Shown: positions 1 to 10,529, counted from the stretch's first letter. The stretch is DNA of 64,000 bases from Tanypteryx hageni (GCA_028673005.1 CM054116.1:74103315-74167314), one strand, 5' to 3'. Numbers and translations are program-made. Notes: a model not told the origin generated them from the sequence alone.

Positions 1-735
1 ACTTCCAATATTACTAAAAAATAACTTGAGTTTTCCAAGGAAAGCAGTAATTGCCTCTTTGCAAGATATAAGATTACAGTTCTTTCCTTGTAACTGTTTG
101 TTCACAAATTCAGCTTTTCAAATATATCAGATAGATAAAATATGTCACATTTAGCAGCTACGATCTGTTCTCTAAGCTGCTTATCACTTAGAAATGATAC
201 AACACTGTCCCCAAGTTCAGCAAAACGCCGAAGACAATTACCTTTTGATAACATCATCTGCCATTTCATCAATACGTCTCGATACTGATGAGTTGCTCAA
301 AGGGATGGCCTGAGTAATTTCATGAGCACTCTGATTCATAACAGTTGAAATCACAACAGACACTGCAGGCAAAATCAATGATTCGCCAATATTATGTGGC
401 TTGCCAGATTTTGCAATTAACTTGGAAATCTCATAGGATGCAAGTAAACCTTTGTCTACTTGAGCTGCTCTTTCACTAAATATTTGTTTTAATGTTGCCC
501 TTGTTTGGAAATTATCACGCAGTTTTTTTAAATAATCTAGTGCTTTGTCTTTTTTGCTCTTGTGCATTGTCTCCAAGTGCTTCCGTAGCTTGCGTGGCCA
601 CATGCTTTAATTTGAAAGTGTAGTCATGCATATTAGACACAGTGGCAATGTTCTGTCCTGTGGTGATGGAATAAAACCATTGGCAAGGTACTCAATGGAA
701 TATTGCCTGCATTTTTTCTTCGCTATATTAACCAT
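1..735 (-). pseudogene. Decayed hAT transposase with BED zinc finger (ZBED5/Buster-like)
   Basis: The minus strand reads a BED-type finger followed by hAT transposase sequence. Reading starts at the Met at 735. A Cys-x2-Cys pair is followed by a Lys-His...Met-His pair, which fits the Cx2C...H...H BED pattern, but a TAA at 607-609 interrupts the finger. The next 121 codons (603-238) carry the family-typical stretch KPHNIGESLILPA and end at a stop. Sequence below 238 resumes much further along the protein (LRRFAELGDSVVSFL, then YLSDIFEK), so I infer that the middle, including much of the catalytic core, is deleted. Near 110-120 a one-base shift moves the frame before QLQGKNCNLIS continues to the window edge. 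At least one stop, one frameshift and one large deletion make it dead. The family assignment is from remembered motifs. Its 5' terminus may be the hAT end at 2142. Confidence 0.75.
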
Positions 736-2035
736 GGGTAATCTGATATTAAAAAATTTAAAATAAATCAAAATGAAGAAATATTTAACAACAATACTAA
801 TTTATTACTATAGACTTATAAATAGAATTTAAGTAGATGGAACCGGAAAATAAATGGCCGCGGACCGGCATTATAACAGTAAAGAGTTTGGAGTAACAGA
901 AGAAATAATATCGGCAAGATTAGCAGCCAAAACAGCTACTCACCAAATACATAAATTCCAGTATAGCGTCGTCTGATTGCAGTATTCCTCTAACAATCAA
1001 TGTTCGACTGTTTACATTTGTTTAAATTAAATGCATGAATTTTCCGAGAATGGCTTCACGAACAGGTCTTCGTTTTATGTAAATCCCCACTAATTCTAAA
1101 TATAAAAGCGATAATTTTTAATATTAATAATTTTATTCAAATATATTTATTTTAAACCACAACGTACAGTTAGCAAAAATAACTAAGAGAAACTGAAAGT
1201 ACGGTAAGCAATATTTAATTAAAATCGTAATAAGAATTAACAAATGCGTGATAATATTTCCTTGGTTCGCCATTGAAAAGAAATTTGAAAATGGTTCGGA
1301 AAGTGTAAAATGAACACTTAACTTAACTTATTATTTATGATAACTAAATTCATTGCTTTACTTGTTTTATTTCAAACAAACAATTGCTTTGGTTTGCTAT
1401 GGTGAATTTCCAAGAGCGGCTTCACGAACAGATGTTTTTGTTTTCTGTAAAGCCCCGTTAATTTTGACAAAAATAAAATTGCTGGTTATCGGAATGTATC
1501 AGCAGTTAATGACTGATATATAGAATATATATAAATATATCAAGTGAATACTTACAGTTAAACAGGAAATACACAGACGCTGAAATGTCTTTGCATTCCA
1601 CTCTGTTTCTTTAATCTTTCGGCATTCACTCTCCCTGTTTACAACGTTGATGAACGTGTTCTGTCTTATATTAGAAAAGCGTATTTCAAATTAATAGCTG
1701 TCGTATTTAGGTGGAATCCGCTGAATGAAAGCGTAAGAATAACATTTTGTAGCTACGGCGTGGAGGGGAGGAAAGGAAGAGGTAGGGGAGAGTTTTCTCA
1801 GCCACGTAATTGTGGGCTAACAGTTGGAGTACAATGTAGTTATTTCCTAACTATAATGAAGATAAGGAAGTATTTATGTATATTGTAATACATTCGTCCA
1901 TTTTCATGGCATTTCAGTTCCAATTGTTATGTCAGTCTAAACATGCACATTTGAATCAGAATACAATGAATAGTACGCGTTATTAGTATTGTTATTAGTA
2001 CGCGTTATTAGCATTGACTTAAGACAACTTTCACA
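736..2035. other. Non-coding, probably 5' part of the hAT element plus older insertions
   Basis: No supportable gene. The stretch lies between the hAT transposase start and a hAT terminal sequence at 2142, so part of it is probably transposon 5' sequence. It contains a diverged direct duplication (1037-1490) listed separately. Confidence 0.5.
1037..1490. repeat. Diverged direct duplication, about 366-bp spacing
   Basis: The string ggcttcacgaacag occurs at 1052-1065 and again at 1418-1431. About 80 bp of similar sequence surrounds each copy, including a following ttttrtgtaaakccccrytaat-like stretch. The 366-bp offset suggests an old tandem duplication or two copies of one repeat. Confidence 0.55.
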
Positions 2036-2142
2036 CAGATCGAACTTTTCGTGGCCCACAAAAAGTTTTGGTGGCCCCCCAATTTAGGTATTTTACTCAT
2101 GGCCCCTCAGAAATAGGCTATGGCCCCCGTTGAGAACCACTG
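2036..2142 (-). mobile_element. hAT terminal sequence (TIR end)
   Basis: The block ends in GTTGAGAACCACTG, the reverse complement of the very common hAT terminus CAGTGGTTCTCAAC. Just inside it are repeated ggcccc/ggccca motifs, also common in hAT ends. The next eight bases (cactaatg, 2143-2150) would be the target duplication. I did not find the matching copy, so the partner end is probably outside the window to the left. Orientation fits the minus-strand hAT transposase at 1-735. Confidence 0.6.
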
Positions 2143-2640
2143 CACTAATGCACGACCATGTGCCGACGGTCACGTAGTATAACCTCACGGGCCAGTGGTG
2201 CATCGGTTACGTTAGAATTCTCCACCGGCGGTCAAACTGCTGTCCGCGTCGAGAGACGCAGTTCGAATACGTCCAATGTGGTTCAGTACGTCAACTTAGC
2301 AATATCCATGTAAATTTTCACATTTGAGAACAATTCTTGTCGTGCGCGTCAACTTACCCCCACGCCAGCGATATCTATGCGTGGTGGGTCACGTCATACC
2401 TGAAAGAACTCGCAACTCCTACTGTGGTCTCGCAAATAGGCTCCTTCCTTTTGCCGTCTGAAGTTTCTGAGGTGGAAAGGATTAAAGCTTTTAGGAAATA
2501 AGAGACATCCATCGGAATCGGACGTCGGCCAGGATAAAATCTCAACGGAGTTTGGACGTCATGGCGGGAGCCCAAAATTCATCGTGGGCAGTGGTGGTGC
2601 TCTTGTGTATTTTCACCGCGTCTCCGGTTTCCTGATGAAA

Positions 2641-2950
2641 GTCGGAGGGACGAGAGAGACGCGGTCGAATTTAGCGAGGGGAAGGAGGAAGAGTTGGAAG
2701 AAGAAAAAGAGTTAAAAGTGCGAGAGAGGAGGGAAAAAAGGAGCGCAGTGACGTAGATGTGGGCAGCTACGCGGATAGGGCAACGTTAACTCGGTTAAAG
2801 TCGATCCGTTTGTGGGGTGTGGACAGGTTTAACAAACGTTCTTCCCCACTACTTTTCCTGCTTCGTACTTTCTCGTCCGACTTTTTGTTCCGTCCTTTGC
2901 CTCTACTCTTTCCTTGCATTGTTTTGTCTTTCTTTTTTCTCCGTCTTTTC
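2641..2950. repeat. Polypurine island switching to polypyrimidine
   Basis: 2641-2755 is strongly GA-rich on the plus strand. After a short mixed spacer, 2840-2950 is strongly CT-rich. It is one of several strand-switching low-complexity islands in the window. Confidence 0.7.
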
Positions 2951-4450
2951 AAGGAGTTAGTCGATTCTTTTTTGTCGTTTACTTCGTGTCAAAGATGTGG
3001 ATGGTCGCGTCTTCGCAGTCAGTTCTTCCTTAGTCGTATTTTTCCTCGAGTTTTCTCTTTCCCAAGATTCGTTAGTCTCCTATTTTTTTCCTTAAATGTA
3101 GCGATTTTTGTCGCATTGGTTTTCAGATTTTCTTCGTGGGTTTTCCATGGTATTTTCCTGGTTTTATTTCTCTCTCTCTTTCTCTTTCTCTCATCGGAAA
3201 CGACGTTGGGAGTTTGTCGGTGGTATTATGCCTTGAGAAAGTTTTAGCAATGGGTTTGGAAAACCTTTCGATGGAAATTTTCAGTTCGGCTCGAGAGGTA
3301 TGCAGTGTGTGGGAAACCACGATCCTATTTAATATATGTAGAACATCGACTTTCGTTGACAATCTCTTTTGTCTTTTTTGGGCACCGTGAGCTGGGCGTG
3401 GGTGCGATTCATATGCTTTCCGTTTAGATGTGACTAAATTATTCCCTTTCGAGTCTTGATTCACTGTTTGATGAAATCGGAAATGTAAAATTATACCCAT
3501 TTAAATTTAATTATAAATTCTCTTTCATGATGTTCAATTACCCCTAATACTGCGCTTAACCGTACCTTAAAACAATTAATGAAGTTTCATTTTCGTTTTT
3601 CGGATTATCGGTGATAAAGGAATTCATGGTTGTGGCTGTGCTCCAGTTTCCTTTCACTGAAAATTCACCTGCGAATGTCGAAAAGATTTTTTTAGCTGAT
3701 GTGTATGTTTGCGGATCTAACCTGCTCGTGTACTGGTAGGTGTCCATTATTTAATTTTACACATTACGCAGTTTTAAAATTAATTTAAAATGCAACAGCA
3801 TGTTATATAGAGGAAATAAACCGTATTCGATTTTCTTGAAATTGCCTCTTGGCAAAAATTTATTCTGAGCTTCTCTAGTTCTGGTTCAAATGAGTTTTCG
3901 ATTTGCGACATTCCTCTTCCGTAGAGAGAAATTGATAATACCCCTCAACCCTCCTAGAGGCAAATTGATCGCAAGGTCAACTTGTTTCTTGTCCCTCCTT
4001 CCTGATCTCATCCAACCAACACCCGCCCACTTCCTCCTCCCTTACCTCCCTCTCATATCGGTTGTTCCCTCGTAGCTGTGCATCATTCCAGAGATTCCCG
4101 TAATTCCTTCGCATCCTCCGCGCTGCCTTTCAGGAATTCGTCGCCCGCCCTTTCTCCTCCTTCCCCACTTCCCCTCCTTGGTCGTCTAACCCGTGATTTG
4201 ATTCCCGCAGGATTTCTGGGGGACAAGGATTTTCCCTCCCCCCCCCTCCCCTTCCCTATCTCTTTCGCGGTCACTTCTCCGTTCCCAGCAGTTTATATAT
4301 GTATGCAAGGGGCGTGGGCGGAATGGTTTCTTTGCTTCTTCCTGTGTTCGGGTCAATATTTGCGTGTTTGTCTTATTCGTTTATTTTTAGCGGGTCCCGC
4401 TTCTGCAAGCTTGTGAACGTTAGGTAGACTGATACTATTTTGCAGAGTGA

Positions 4451-4503
4451 TTCTCTCTCTCTCTTTCTCTCTACTTGGTGGTCGGAGAGAGAGAGAGAGA
4501 GAG
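4451..4503. repeat. (TC)n / (GA)n inverted microsatellite hairpin
   Basis: A run of about 22 bases of TC-rich repeat (4451-4472) is followed after about 11 bases by an uninterrupted (GA)n run (4484-4503). The two arms are complementary and could fold into a hairpin on either strand. Confidence 0.8.
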
Positions 4504-5734
4504 GGTGTTTGCGGAGCATAGCGATGCTTGTTCACGGTATATTTTTTGGGAGACACCAGTCCAGAGCAGATTAAATAAAATAGGAGTCTACGCTATGTAT
4601 GAATAAAAGATAAACGTCACGAAATATATAGGAAAGGTCGTGTTTTCGAGATTTATTCATTCTGGAGCGCACTGCAGTGCGCTTAATTCGCGCCAAGTCG
4701 AGAGTTATTTTATCAAAGAATATTTTTTCAAAAATATTTAAATATTCGATATTTGAACTATTGAGTTCGTCGTGATGATATTATGTCAAGAAAATGTTAC
4801 AAATCAGAAGGCTTGCGTCTAATTAATAATTTTTCGATCAAAAATCGGTGAAGTATCTTGAAGATTTATAATTCGGAGTGAAATGCTCATTCGTTTTACC
4901 CAACCATTTGCTGGCTCAAGAAGTGGCCTAATTCGTTTTGTTTTATAATAGACCAATTCGCTTTCAGAAGTTAACTTTATTATTTACTGTGTGTGAAACA
5001 GATAGTAAACTTGAGCTTTTTATTTCGAGTGAAAATTATCCCATTCCTCCATTGTGTTGGTTGGAAAACTTTTAGAAATATTGCTGTCTTCGATGCATAA
5101 AAAATACTCGAGGAAATTTCTCCGGAATATTATTGCCCTACTTGCAGCGCATCGCGCAAAGCTCGTCGAAAACAATCGAAAGGCCTGGATTTTCGAATTT
5201 GATAGAGTATCTGTTTTGGCGGATGTGGTGAGGAGGATTGCGTGTGCCGAGACGGCTGGTATTACGAGAACGTAGAAAGGTCACGACGGCCAATGAGAAA
5301 AGGAGACCTTGAAGATCCGAGTCCTTTCCTCTATTAATTTTGACTCCTTTTTCTCGAGGCGACCTTTTTTTTATCTGCGCGGAGGTATGTTGAGGCACTA
5401 TCCCTGCTTTCTTTAGTGGAGAAAATGGCGTCTATCCCTGTGTTCTATAGTATAGAAAATGGCGTCGGGTCCTTCTCAAATGAGCTATTTTCTTACGCGA
5501 CGGTGGAAAATTCTCTGCATGGAGTGAAGTTGCATAGAATTAAGATTTGCAGTCCCGGGATCCCGCTAAATATCGCAAATCCTAAATCCCAGTACTTACT
5601 TAGAAAATCCCCAAATTTAGGGATTGTCATATATTCACAGTGACATTTGGTCCGAGATTTGCATTTTAAAGTATTAATTTTATAGCGAGATGCATGAGCG
5701 GGTTGTAGGAAAATATCCGCCCGGGGTATTTTTA

Positions 5735-6060
5735 CTTTCTCATATACGTAGTATATTGAGAAAGTCGTGAAAAAATTCGACTTCCAGATTTTGATCGAAA
5801 TACACGTTTTAGGTGTCCCCGAGTCCAAAAAAGTGGATTTCGCCATGCCGTCTGTCGGTCTGTTCGCCAATCTAGGGCCCAATCGCGTACATAAAATCGA
5901 ATGATATATCGTATTTGTGCAATATATCATCTTTTGTAGACCCTTTTTTTCATAAAAATTATATTGCACAAAAATAAAGGGTAGTTTATTCATGGCGATT
6001 TTTTGAAAAATTTAATTTACTCAAAAATTGCTCCAGAGAATTTGATTAAAATCATACCGA
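5735..6060. repeat. Dispersed repeat, copy 1
   Basis: Similar to blocks at 10530-10700 and 11325-11621. Shared landmarks are gaaatacacgtttt, ccatgccgtctgtc, aagggtagtttattc and ctcaaaaattgctc, in the same order. It ends next to a (TA)n run. The family was not recognised; it is probably a transposable element. Confidence 0.65.
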
Positions 6061-6073
6061 TTGTAGATATCAT

Positions 6074-6078
<5 letters not shown>

Positions 6079-6125
<47 letters not shown>
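6079..6125. repeat. (TA)n microsatellite
   Basis: 47 bases of uninterrupted TA directly downstream of dispersed-repeat copy 1. Confidence 0.95.
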
Positions 6126-6127
<2 letters not shown>

Positions 6128-6555
6128 TTATATATCGACGACTCTTACATAGGAGGAGGATATAACATATAGGAGGATACTAATGTTTAGGCACTTCCAG
6201 ATGAGTTGGAGATTCGAAATTTTTTTCTTAGGTAGGAGTTTGTGCAAAACCGACTAGAAAAAACGAAAATCATGAAAAAGTGCATTAATGCGGCCGCTAA
6301 AAATTTGCAATTGTTTAAACAAATTTTCAGGGTTCAGGCATTTCCGAATGTGCAACGGAGCTGAAATTTTTTTTGTGTAGAATTCTTAAAAAAACGAAAT
6401 AGGGATCATACAAATTTTGATATTTTAATTTGTTTAGCAGTTAAAAATTGTTAAAGTTTAAACAAATAGATAACTGTTTAGGTACTACGGGATGAGCTAG
6501 GAAGCTGAAATTTTCATATTATTTACAGAGTAGTAAATTTACACAAATAAACATT

Positions 6556-6760
6556 TGTGACGGGCTAGGGTTTCTCGGAGAGGAAAGGGCACAAATGAAA
6601 GTTACGCGTAAAAACACAAACACCTTTAATCGCCTGGGGCGCACACTACACTACGTAAGCTTCCACAAGAGAAGAGAGAACTGACGCGCACCCTGTTGGC
6701 TGCGCGCAAAAACAAAATAAAATGAACAGCAAAGTCCGTTATCGGTCTGGTCTCGTTACA
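6556..6760 (-). repeat. 3' LTR of the gypsy element
   Basis: 205 bp, reading identical to 9806-10010. On the minus (coding) strand it begins TGTAACGAGACC and ends CCGTCACA, the usual TG...CA boundaries. A possible ATTAAA polyadenylation signal is present in the coding orientation. Confidence 0.93.
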
Positions 6761-6771
6761 TCCTCCCCCTT
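6761..6771 (-). other. Polypurine tract (plus-strand priming site)
   Basis: On the minus strand AAGGGGGAGGA abuts the start of the 3' LTR, the position and composition expected of an LTR-retrotransposon PPT. Confidence 0.85.
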
Positions 6772-6813
6772 AGAATGGCATGTACGACCTCGAATGCAAT
6801 TCTACAAGGTCTG

Positions 6814-9036
6814 CTACTGGCGGCATCTCCTAGGTAGCTGCATCCTAGTAGGTAGCGCAGGTATGTGGGAAGCCACCGATGAAGTAGAAGGCACCGATGT
6901 CCTGGAAGGCACCGATGTCCTGGAAGGGAATGATGTCCTGAAAGGCGCCGATGATGTAGAAGACACCGATGGCGTGGAAGGCACCGATGTCCGGAAAGGC
7001 ACCGATGTCCGGAAAGGCACCGATGATGTAGAAGGCACCGATGTCCTGGAAGGCACCGATGTCCTGGAAGGGAATGATGTCCTGAAAGGCGCCGATGATG
7101 TAGAAGACACCGATGGCGTGGAAGGCACCGATGTCCGGAAAGGCACCGATGTCCGGAAAGGCACCGATGATGTAGAAGGCACCGATGTCCTGGAAGGCAC
7201 CGATGATGTAGAAGACACCGATGGCGTGGAAGGCACCGATGTTCGGAAAGGCACCGATGATGTATAAGGCACCGATGTCCTGGAAGGCACCGATGTCCTG
7301 GAAGGGAACGATGTCCTGAAAGGCGCCGATGATGTAGAAGACACCGATGGCGTGGAAGGCACCGATGTCCTGGAAGCTGATTGCTGTTCCCGTGGACGGC
7401 CTCGTTTCCGCAGTGGTCGTAATAGACACGGATCAGGGGCACCATGAGTGGCGACAAAGGGAGTCAGCAGTCTGCTCGCATACTCGACGGGGCGTTGGTC
7501 TGGAAGCTCCCCCTGGAGTAGAACCGCTCCCAAAGCGTAAGCGCTTGCGTCTGTTCGGAGCACATATGGCAGGTTGCTGACGTGGACGTTGCTCACAGGT
7601 ACAGATGTACCAATATCTTCTTCTCGTACAAAACCGTGGCGGCTACTGGGATCTTCCTTGAAGAACCATTCATGTCCGGGAAGATCCAGAACCATGCCAG
7701 CACTTCGGATAAAATCTATTCCAAGTAGCATCCGGCTCTCCGGATGGTCCGGAATTGCGATCAAGGTCGTGAGGATCGTACGGTTGACGACAGAAATTTC
7801 CACAGAAAAACTCCTGGCTAATACGCGATGCGTTTTTCCATCAGCTAACTTCATGTCCAGGGAAGTCTCGCTGAACGGACGCCCTCGAGAAATTAATATA
7901 TGATAAAGCTGTGCACCGGCTATACTTCTTTGGGAGCCAGTGTCAAGACAAGCTAGACCATCCAGTCCTAAAATCTGGACCGGGAGCATTGGTCGCGATG
8001 AACCATCATCAATAGAGAAGGTTGACTGCGTAAAATTGAAGGATGAGACAATCGTACTTTCAGTTTTCATGGGAGGCGCACAGTTAGGACAGTTGCTTCT
8101 GACGTAACCTGGGGCACCGCACCCAAAACACGTTATTTGTGGTTTTGGCGAATCAGATTTTGGGGTTTGGGGTGATGATTTTACTGATTGTACAACATCA
8201 CCCTTAGTTGCCTTTGCTTTCCTGCAATCTGATTCAACGTGGCCGAAATATTTACAGTAACTACACCTCGGACGCTGTTTCTTCTCCGGTCGGTGTCTAC
8301 CTTCATTACTACTGACATCCTTTGATGGTCGCACAACCTCACGCCGTGAGTGTTCAATGTCTTTTGCACATTGCAAAAGACTCTTGAATGAGTCGAAATC
8401 GCTAGGTGAAAGTCTTTTCCTAACTTTTCTATTCATTAACCCGTATACAATATCTAATTGCGCGCGTTCTGGCAAGGTATACGGTAATTGTGACAAGAGG
8501 GCACGAATGTGGCATACAAAAATCTCGCTTGTTTCATTTTCGTGTTGCTCACGTGCAAAAATCTCTCTAAAGACGAGATGAGGCGGCAATTTGCGAGAGA
8601 ACGCGTCTCGAAACGCGCACACGGCACCGTCCCAGTCCGAAATATCTCTCTTTATACCCTGCCACCATGTCGCAGCAATGCCTTCCAGAAGCATTGAGAC
8701 ACCACGTAATGCATTTTCTTCGCTGACATTTGCGCAATCCTTAAAGGTCAAAACCGAGTCCAAGAATGCGTCAACATCAGACGAAGCACTGCCGTTAAAT
8801 CGAGAAGTACATTTAGAAAAATTGCCGCTACTTGGTGTAACAAGGACGGGGCTCGTCAATTGCCTATCAAGAACAGTCATTCTTGCCGAGTCCGTAATTT
8901 GCGCAATCAGCGCCTGAAATTGTTCGTTTGATAACGTCAAGGCTGGCGGAGATTCACTCTTCCCTTCCGTGGGTAATGATTTAGATTTAGGCATGGTTGC
9001 TATTTCTAAACTAATCCACGCAGGAAACAATATCAC
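6814..9036 (-). CDS. Gag-protease fusion with RNase H remnant and hexapeptide-repeat tail (gypsy-type)
   Basis: One frame of 740 codons. Met15 (8994) is an equally good start. Residues about 75-235 look like a gypsy gag capsid (TWWQ near 123-126). Two zinc knuckles follow: C258SYC...H266...C271 is canonical, while C303FGC...C316 has Tyr311 where His is expected. The aspartic protease has CLDTGS at 363-368 and a distal LLGIDF at 437-442. It then jumps directly to an RNase H start, RTDASAYALGAVL (494-506), so the whole reverse transcriptase is deleted in frame. Around 540-550 is a basic segment, possibly an integrase tail. Residues 556-723 are 28 hexapeptides of the RTSVPS/TPSVSS type encoded by the minisatellite. 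It could still make particles or RNA-binding Gag but cannot copy itself. Confidence 0.88.
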   Translation of the reverse strand: MILFPAWISLEIATMPKSKSLPTEGKSESPPALTLSNEQFQALIAQITDSARMTVLDRQLTSPVLVTPSSGNFSKCTSRFNGSASSDVDAFLDSVLTFKDCANVSEENALRGVSMLLEGIAATWWQGIKRDISDWDGAVCAFRDAFSRKLPPHLVFREIFAREQHENETSEIFVCHIRALLSQLPYTLPERAQLDIVYGLMNRKVRKRLSPSDFDSFKSLLQCAKDIEHSRREVVRPSKDVSSNEGRHRPEKKQRPRCSYCKYFGHVESDCRKAKATKGDVVQSVKSSPQTPKSDSPKPQITCFGCGAPGYVRSNCPNCAPPMKTESTIVSSFNFTQSTFSIDDGSSRPMLPVQILGLDGLACLDTGSQRSIAGAQLYHILISRGRPFSETSLDMKLADGKTHRVLARSFSVEISVVNRTILTTLIAIPDHPESRMLLGIDFIRSAGMVLDLPGHEWFFKEDPSSRHGFVREEDIGTSVPVSNVHVSNLPYVLRTDASAYALGAVLLQGELPDQRPVEYASRLLTPFVATHGAPDPCLLRPLRKRGRPREQQSASRTSVPSTPSVSSTSSAPFRTSFPSRTSVPSRTSVPYTSSVPFRTSVPSTPSVSSTSSVPSRTSVPSTSSVPFRTSVPFRTSVPSTPSVSSTSSAPFRTSFPSRTSVPSRTSVPSTSSVPFRTSVPFRTSVPSTPSVSSTSSAPFRTSFPSRTSVPSRTSVPSTSSVASHIPALPTRMQLPRRCRQ
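6868..7371. repeat. 18-bp minisatellite with 144-bp higher-order unit inside the ORF
   Basis: 28 tandem 18-bp units related to ggcaccgatgtcctggaa. A marker variant (gggaa-gatgtcctg) recurs at 6926, 7070 and 7304. The offsets are 144 and 234 bp, that is 8 and 13 units, so groups of units were duplicated together. Because 18 is a multiple of three and most variants lack stops, several frames on both strands stay open across it. Confidence 0.95.
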
Positions 9037-9785
9037 TCAGCGGAAATACGGAAAAATTCGCTAGGCGGCAAGGCCCAAGGTCGCAGCGCGGAAAAGGCAA
9101 TATGGCCGCACAAAGTAACAACCACGTGGAAGAACGCAGTTTGGCCAAAAAAGCAATATGGCCGCGAGTAACACAATTTGGCCACGCGGAAGAACACAAT
9201 GCCGCAGCGCTGAAGGACAGTTAATTGTTGCAGCGCGAAAGGACAAATATTTTCGCAGCGAGCGAATAATATCACGTGGAAATAAGAAATTTACGGACAC
9301 ACGTATCGCACTAAATTTCACTGTAGGTGGAAGTAGGCGAAGAAGTACCGCTTCGCGGAAGGATACATAAAAAAACCACGTGGCAGGATCTATAGCACTA
9401 ACACGTAGAAAATAAACAGCACACACTAATTATGGCCAAAAATACAAATTTAAAATTTACGGAAACACGTATGACACTAAATTTCACTGTAGGTGGAAGT
9501 AGGCGAAGAAGTATCGCTTCGCGGAAGGATACTTAAGAAAACCACGTGGCAGGATGTATAGCACTAACACGTAGGAAATAGACAGCACACACTAATTATG
9601 GCCAAAATACAAATTTGAAATTTGCGGACACAAGTATCGCACTTAATTTCGCTGTATATGACACTAAGTGAGGAGGTATCTATACACAACATGGAATTGG
9701 TTGCGCTGCTTCCGGAATCCGATGCTCAGATCTGATGAGTGTTTAAAACGCAAATATTCCTTTGCAAACTTTTATCTGCTCCCGA
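9037..9785 (-). other. Long untranslated leader of the gypsy element
   Basis: About 750 bp between the PBS and gag without a supported ORF. It includes tandem 166-bp repeats and, around 9085-9205, several short variants of a motif containing aatatggccgc and acgtggaagaac. Such a leader would carry packaging and dimerisation signals; that role is inferred. Confidence 0.6.
9290..9665. repeat. 166-bp tandem repeat, about 2.2 copies
   Basis: The string taaattTcac recurs at 9312, 9478 and (as taatttcgc) 9644, an exact 166-bp period. The first two copies are near-identical over most of their length, including gtaggtggaagtaggcgaag and ccacgtggcaggat. Confidence 0.85.
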
Positions 9786-9803
9786 GCCGCGAGTTGGGCG
9801 CCA
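9786..9803 (-). other. Primer-binding site, Lys-tRNA type
   Basis: On the minus strand, two bases after the 5' LTR, the sequence starts TGGCGCCCAACTCG. The TGGCGCCCAAC core is the classic match to the 3' end of tRNA-Lys in retroelements. The remaining bases diverge from the usual consensus, so the exact tRNA is uncertain. Confidence 0.75.
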
Positions 9804-9805
9804 TT

Positions 9806-10010
9806 TGTGACGGGCTAGGGTTTCTCGGAGAGGAAAGGGCACAAATGAAAGTTACGCGTAAAAACACAAACACCTTTAATCGCCTGGGGCGCACACTACA
9901 CTACGTAAGCTTCCACAAGAGAAGAGAGAACTGACGCGCACCCTGTTGGCTGCGCGCAAAAACAAAATAAAATGAACAGCAAAGTCCGTTATCGGTCTGG
10001 TCTCGTTACA
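9806..10010 (-). repeat. 5' LTR of the gypsy element
   Basis: 205 bp, reading identical to 6556-6760 and followed by the 4-bp target duplication catt at 10011-10014. Confidence 0.93.
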
Positions 10011-10355
10011 CATTTCAATTTTACCATTTATGAATTGCGGCGGCCGTTAAAAATTATTTAAATTTAAACAATTAGAAAAATATTATTTTACTTCTAGAAG
10101 TGCTACAACTTTAAAATTTGGCTAAAATGTGTAGCATTAGTACTCCATAATGAAGATAGTGTAAAATTTTTAAAATTGCAACATTTGGGGATTGTTTTAA
10201 ACTATTATGTTTACATTTGGGAAAAACGAAAATCGCTGCGGAGGTGAAATATTTAGAATTAAAAGACTATTTGTAATGATGAATTGTCTGTCTGAAAAAT
10301 GAATGTTTTTTCAAAGTGAAATGAAATGCTTGCAGTATGCAAGCACCAACTACTA

Positions 10356-10356
<1 letters not shown>

Positions 10357-10409
<53 letters not shown>
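10357..10409. repeat. (TA)n microsatellite
   Basis: 53 bases of uninterrupted TA. Confidence 0.95.
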
Positions 10410-10411
<2 letters not shown>

Positions 10412-10529
10412 TGAACACTATATGCCGTCCAGTGACATTACAATGTACTTGAAGCTACCTTACCTAAGCCTTATGACGTCACGCTTCCGCCGCGATCCAT
10501 TCAAGCTCTTACTACAGCCTTACGGTTAA

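Larger units (their letters stand above)
2151..5548. other. Non-coding stretch without a recognisable gene
   Basis: Only low-complexity purine/pyrimidine islands and AT-rich sequence are visible. Open frames here (for example 2759-3247 plus, 4078-4416 plus) coincide with CT-rich DNA and show no domain. Confidence 0.6.
6556..10010 (-). mobile_element. Non-autonomous Ty3/gypsy LTR retrotransposon, 3455 bp
   Basis: Two direct repeats of 205 bp (6556-6760 and 9806-10010) read as identical, start TGTGACGG and end CTCGTTACA on the plus strand. The 4-bp sequence catt flanks both outer edges (6552-6555 and 10011-10014), as expected of an integrase-made target duplication. Coding is on the minus strand, so 9806-10010 is the 5' LTR. 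Inside it lies an 18-nt primer-binding site, and inside the other LTR a polypurine tract. The single long ORF has gag and protease, but reverse transcriptase and most of integrase are missing, so the copy needs help from a full-length relative. Identical LTRs mean a recent insertion or recent conversion. Confidence 0.93.

Noticed and set aside
2375..2575. 66-codon minus-strand frame in a CpG-richer patch
   Set aside because: No domain or neighbouring exon signals; too short to support alone.
6722..7267. 181-codon plus-strand frame (Glu-Gly-Thr-Asp-Val repeats)
   Set aside because: It is the antisense reading of the 18-bp minisatellite inside the gypsy element and starts within the LTR. It is open only because the unit length is a multiple of three.
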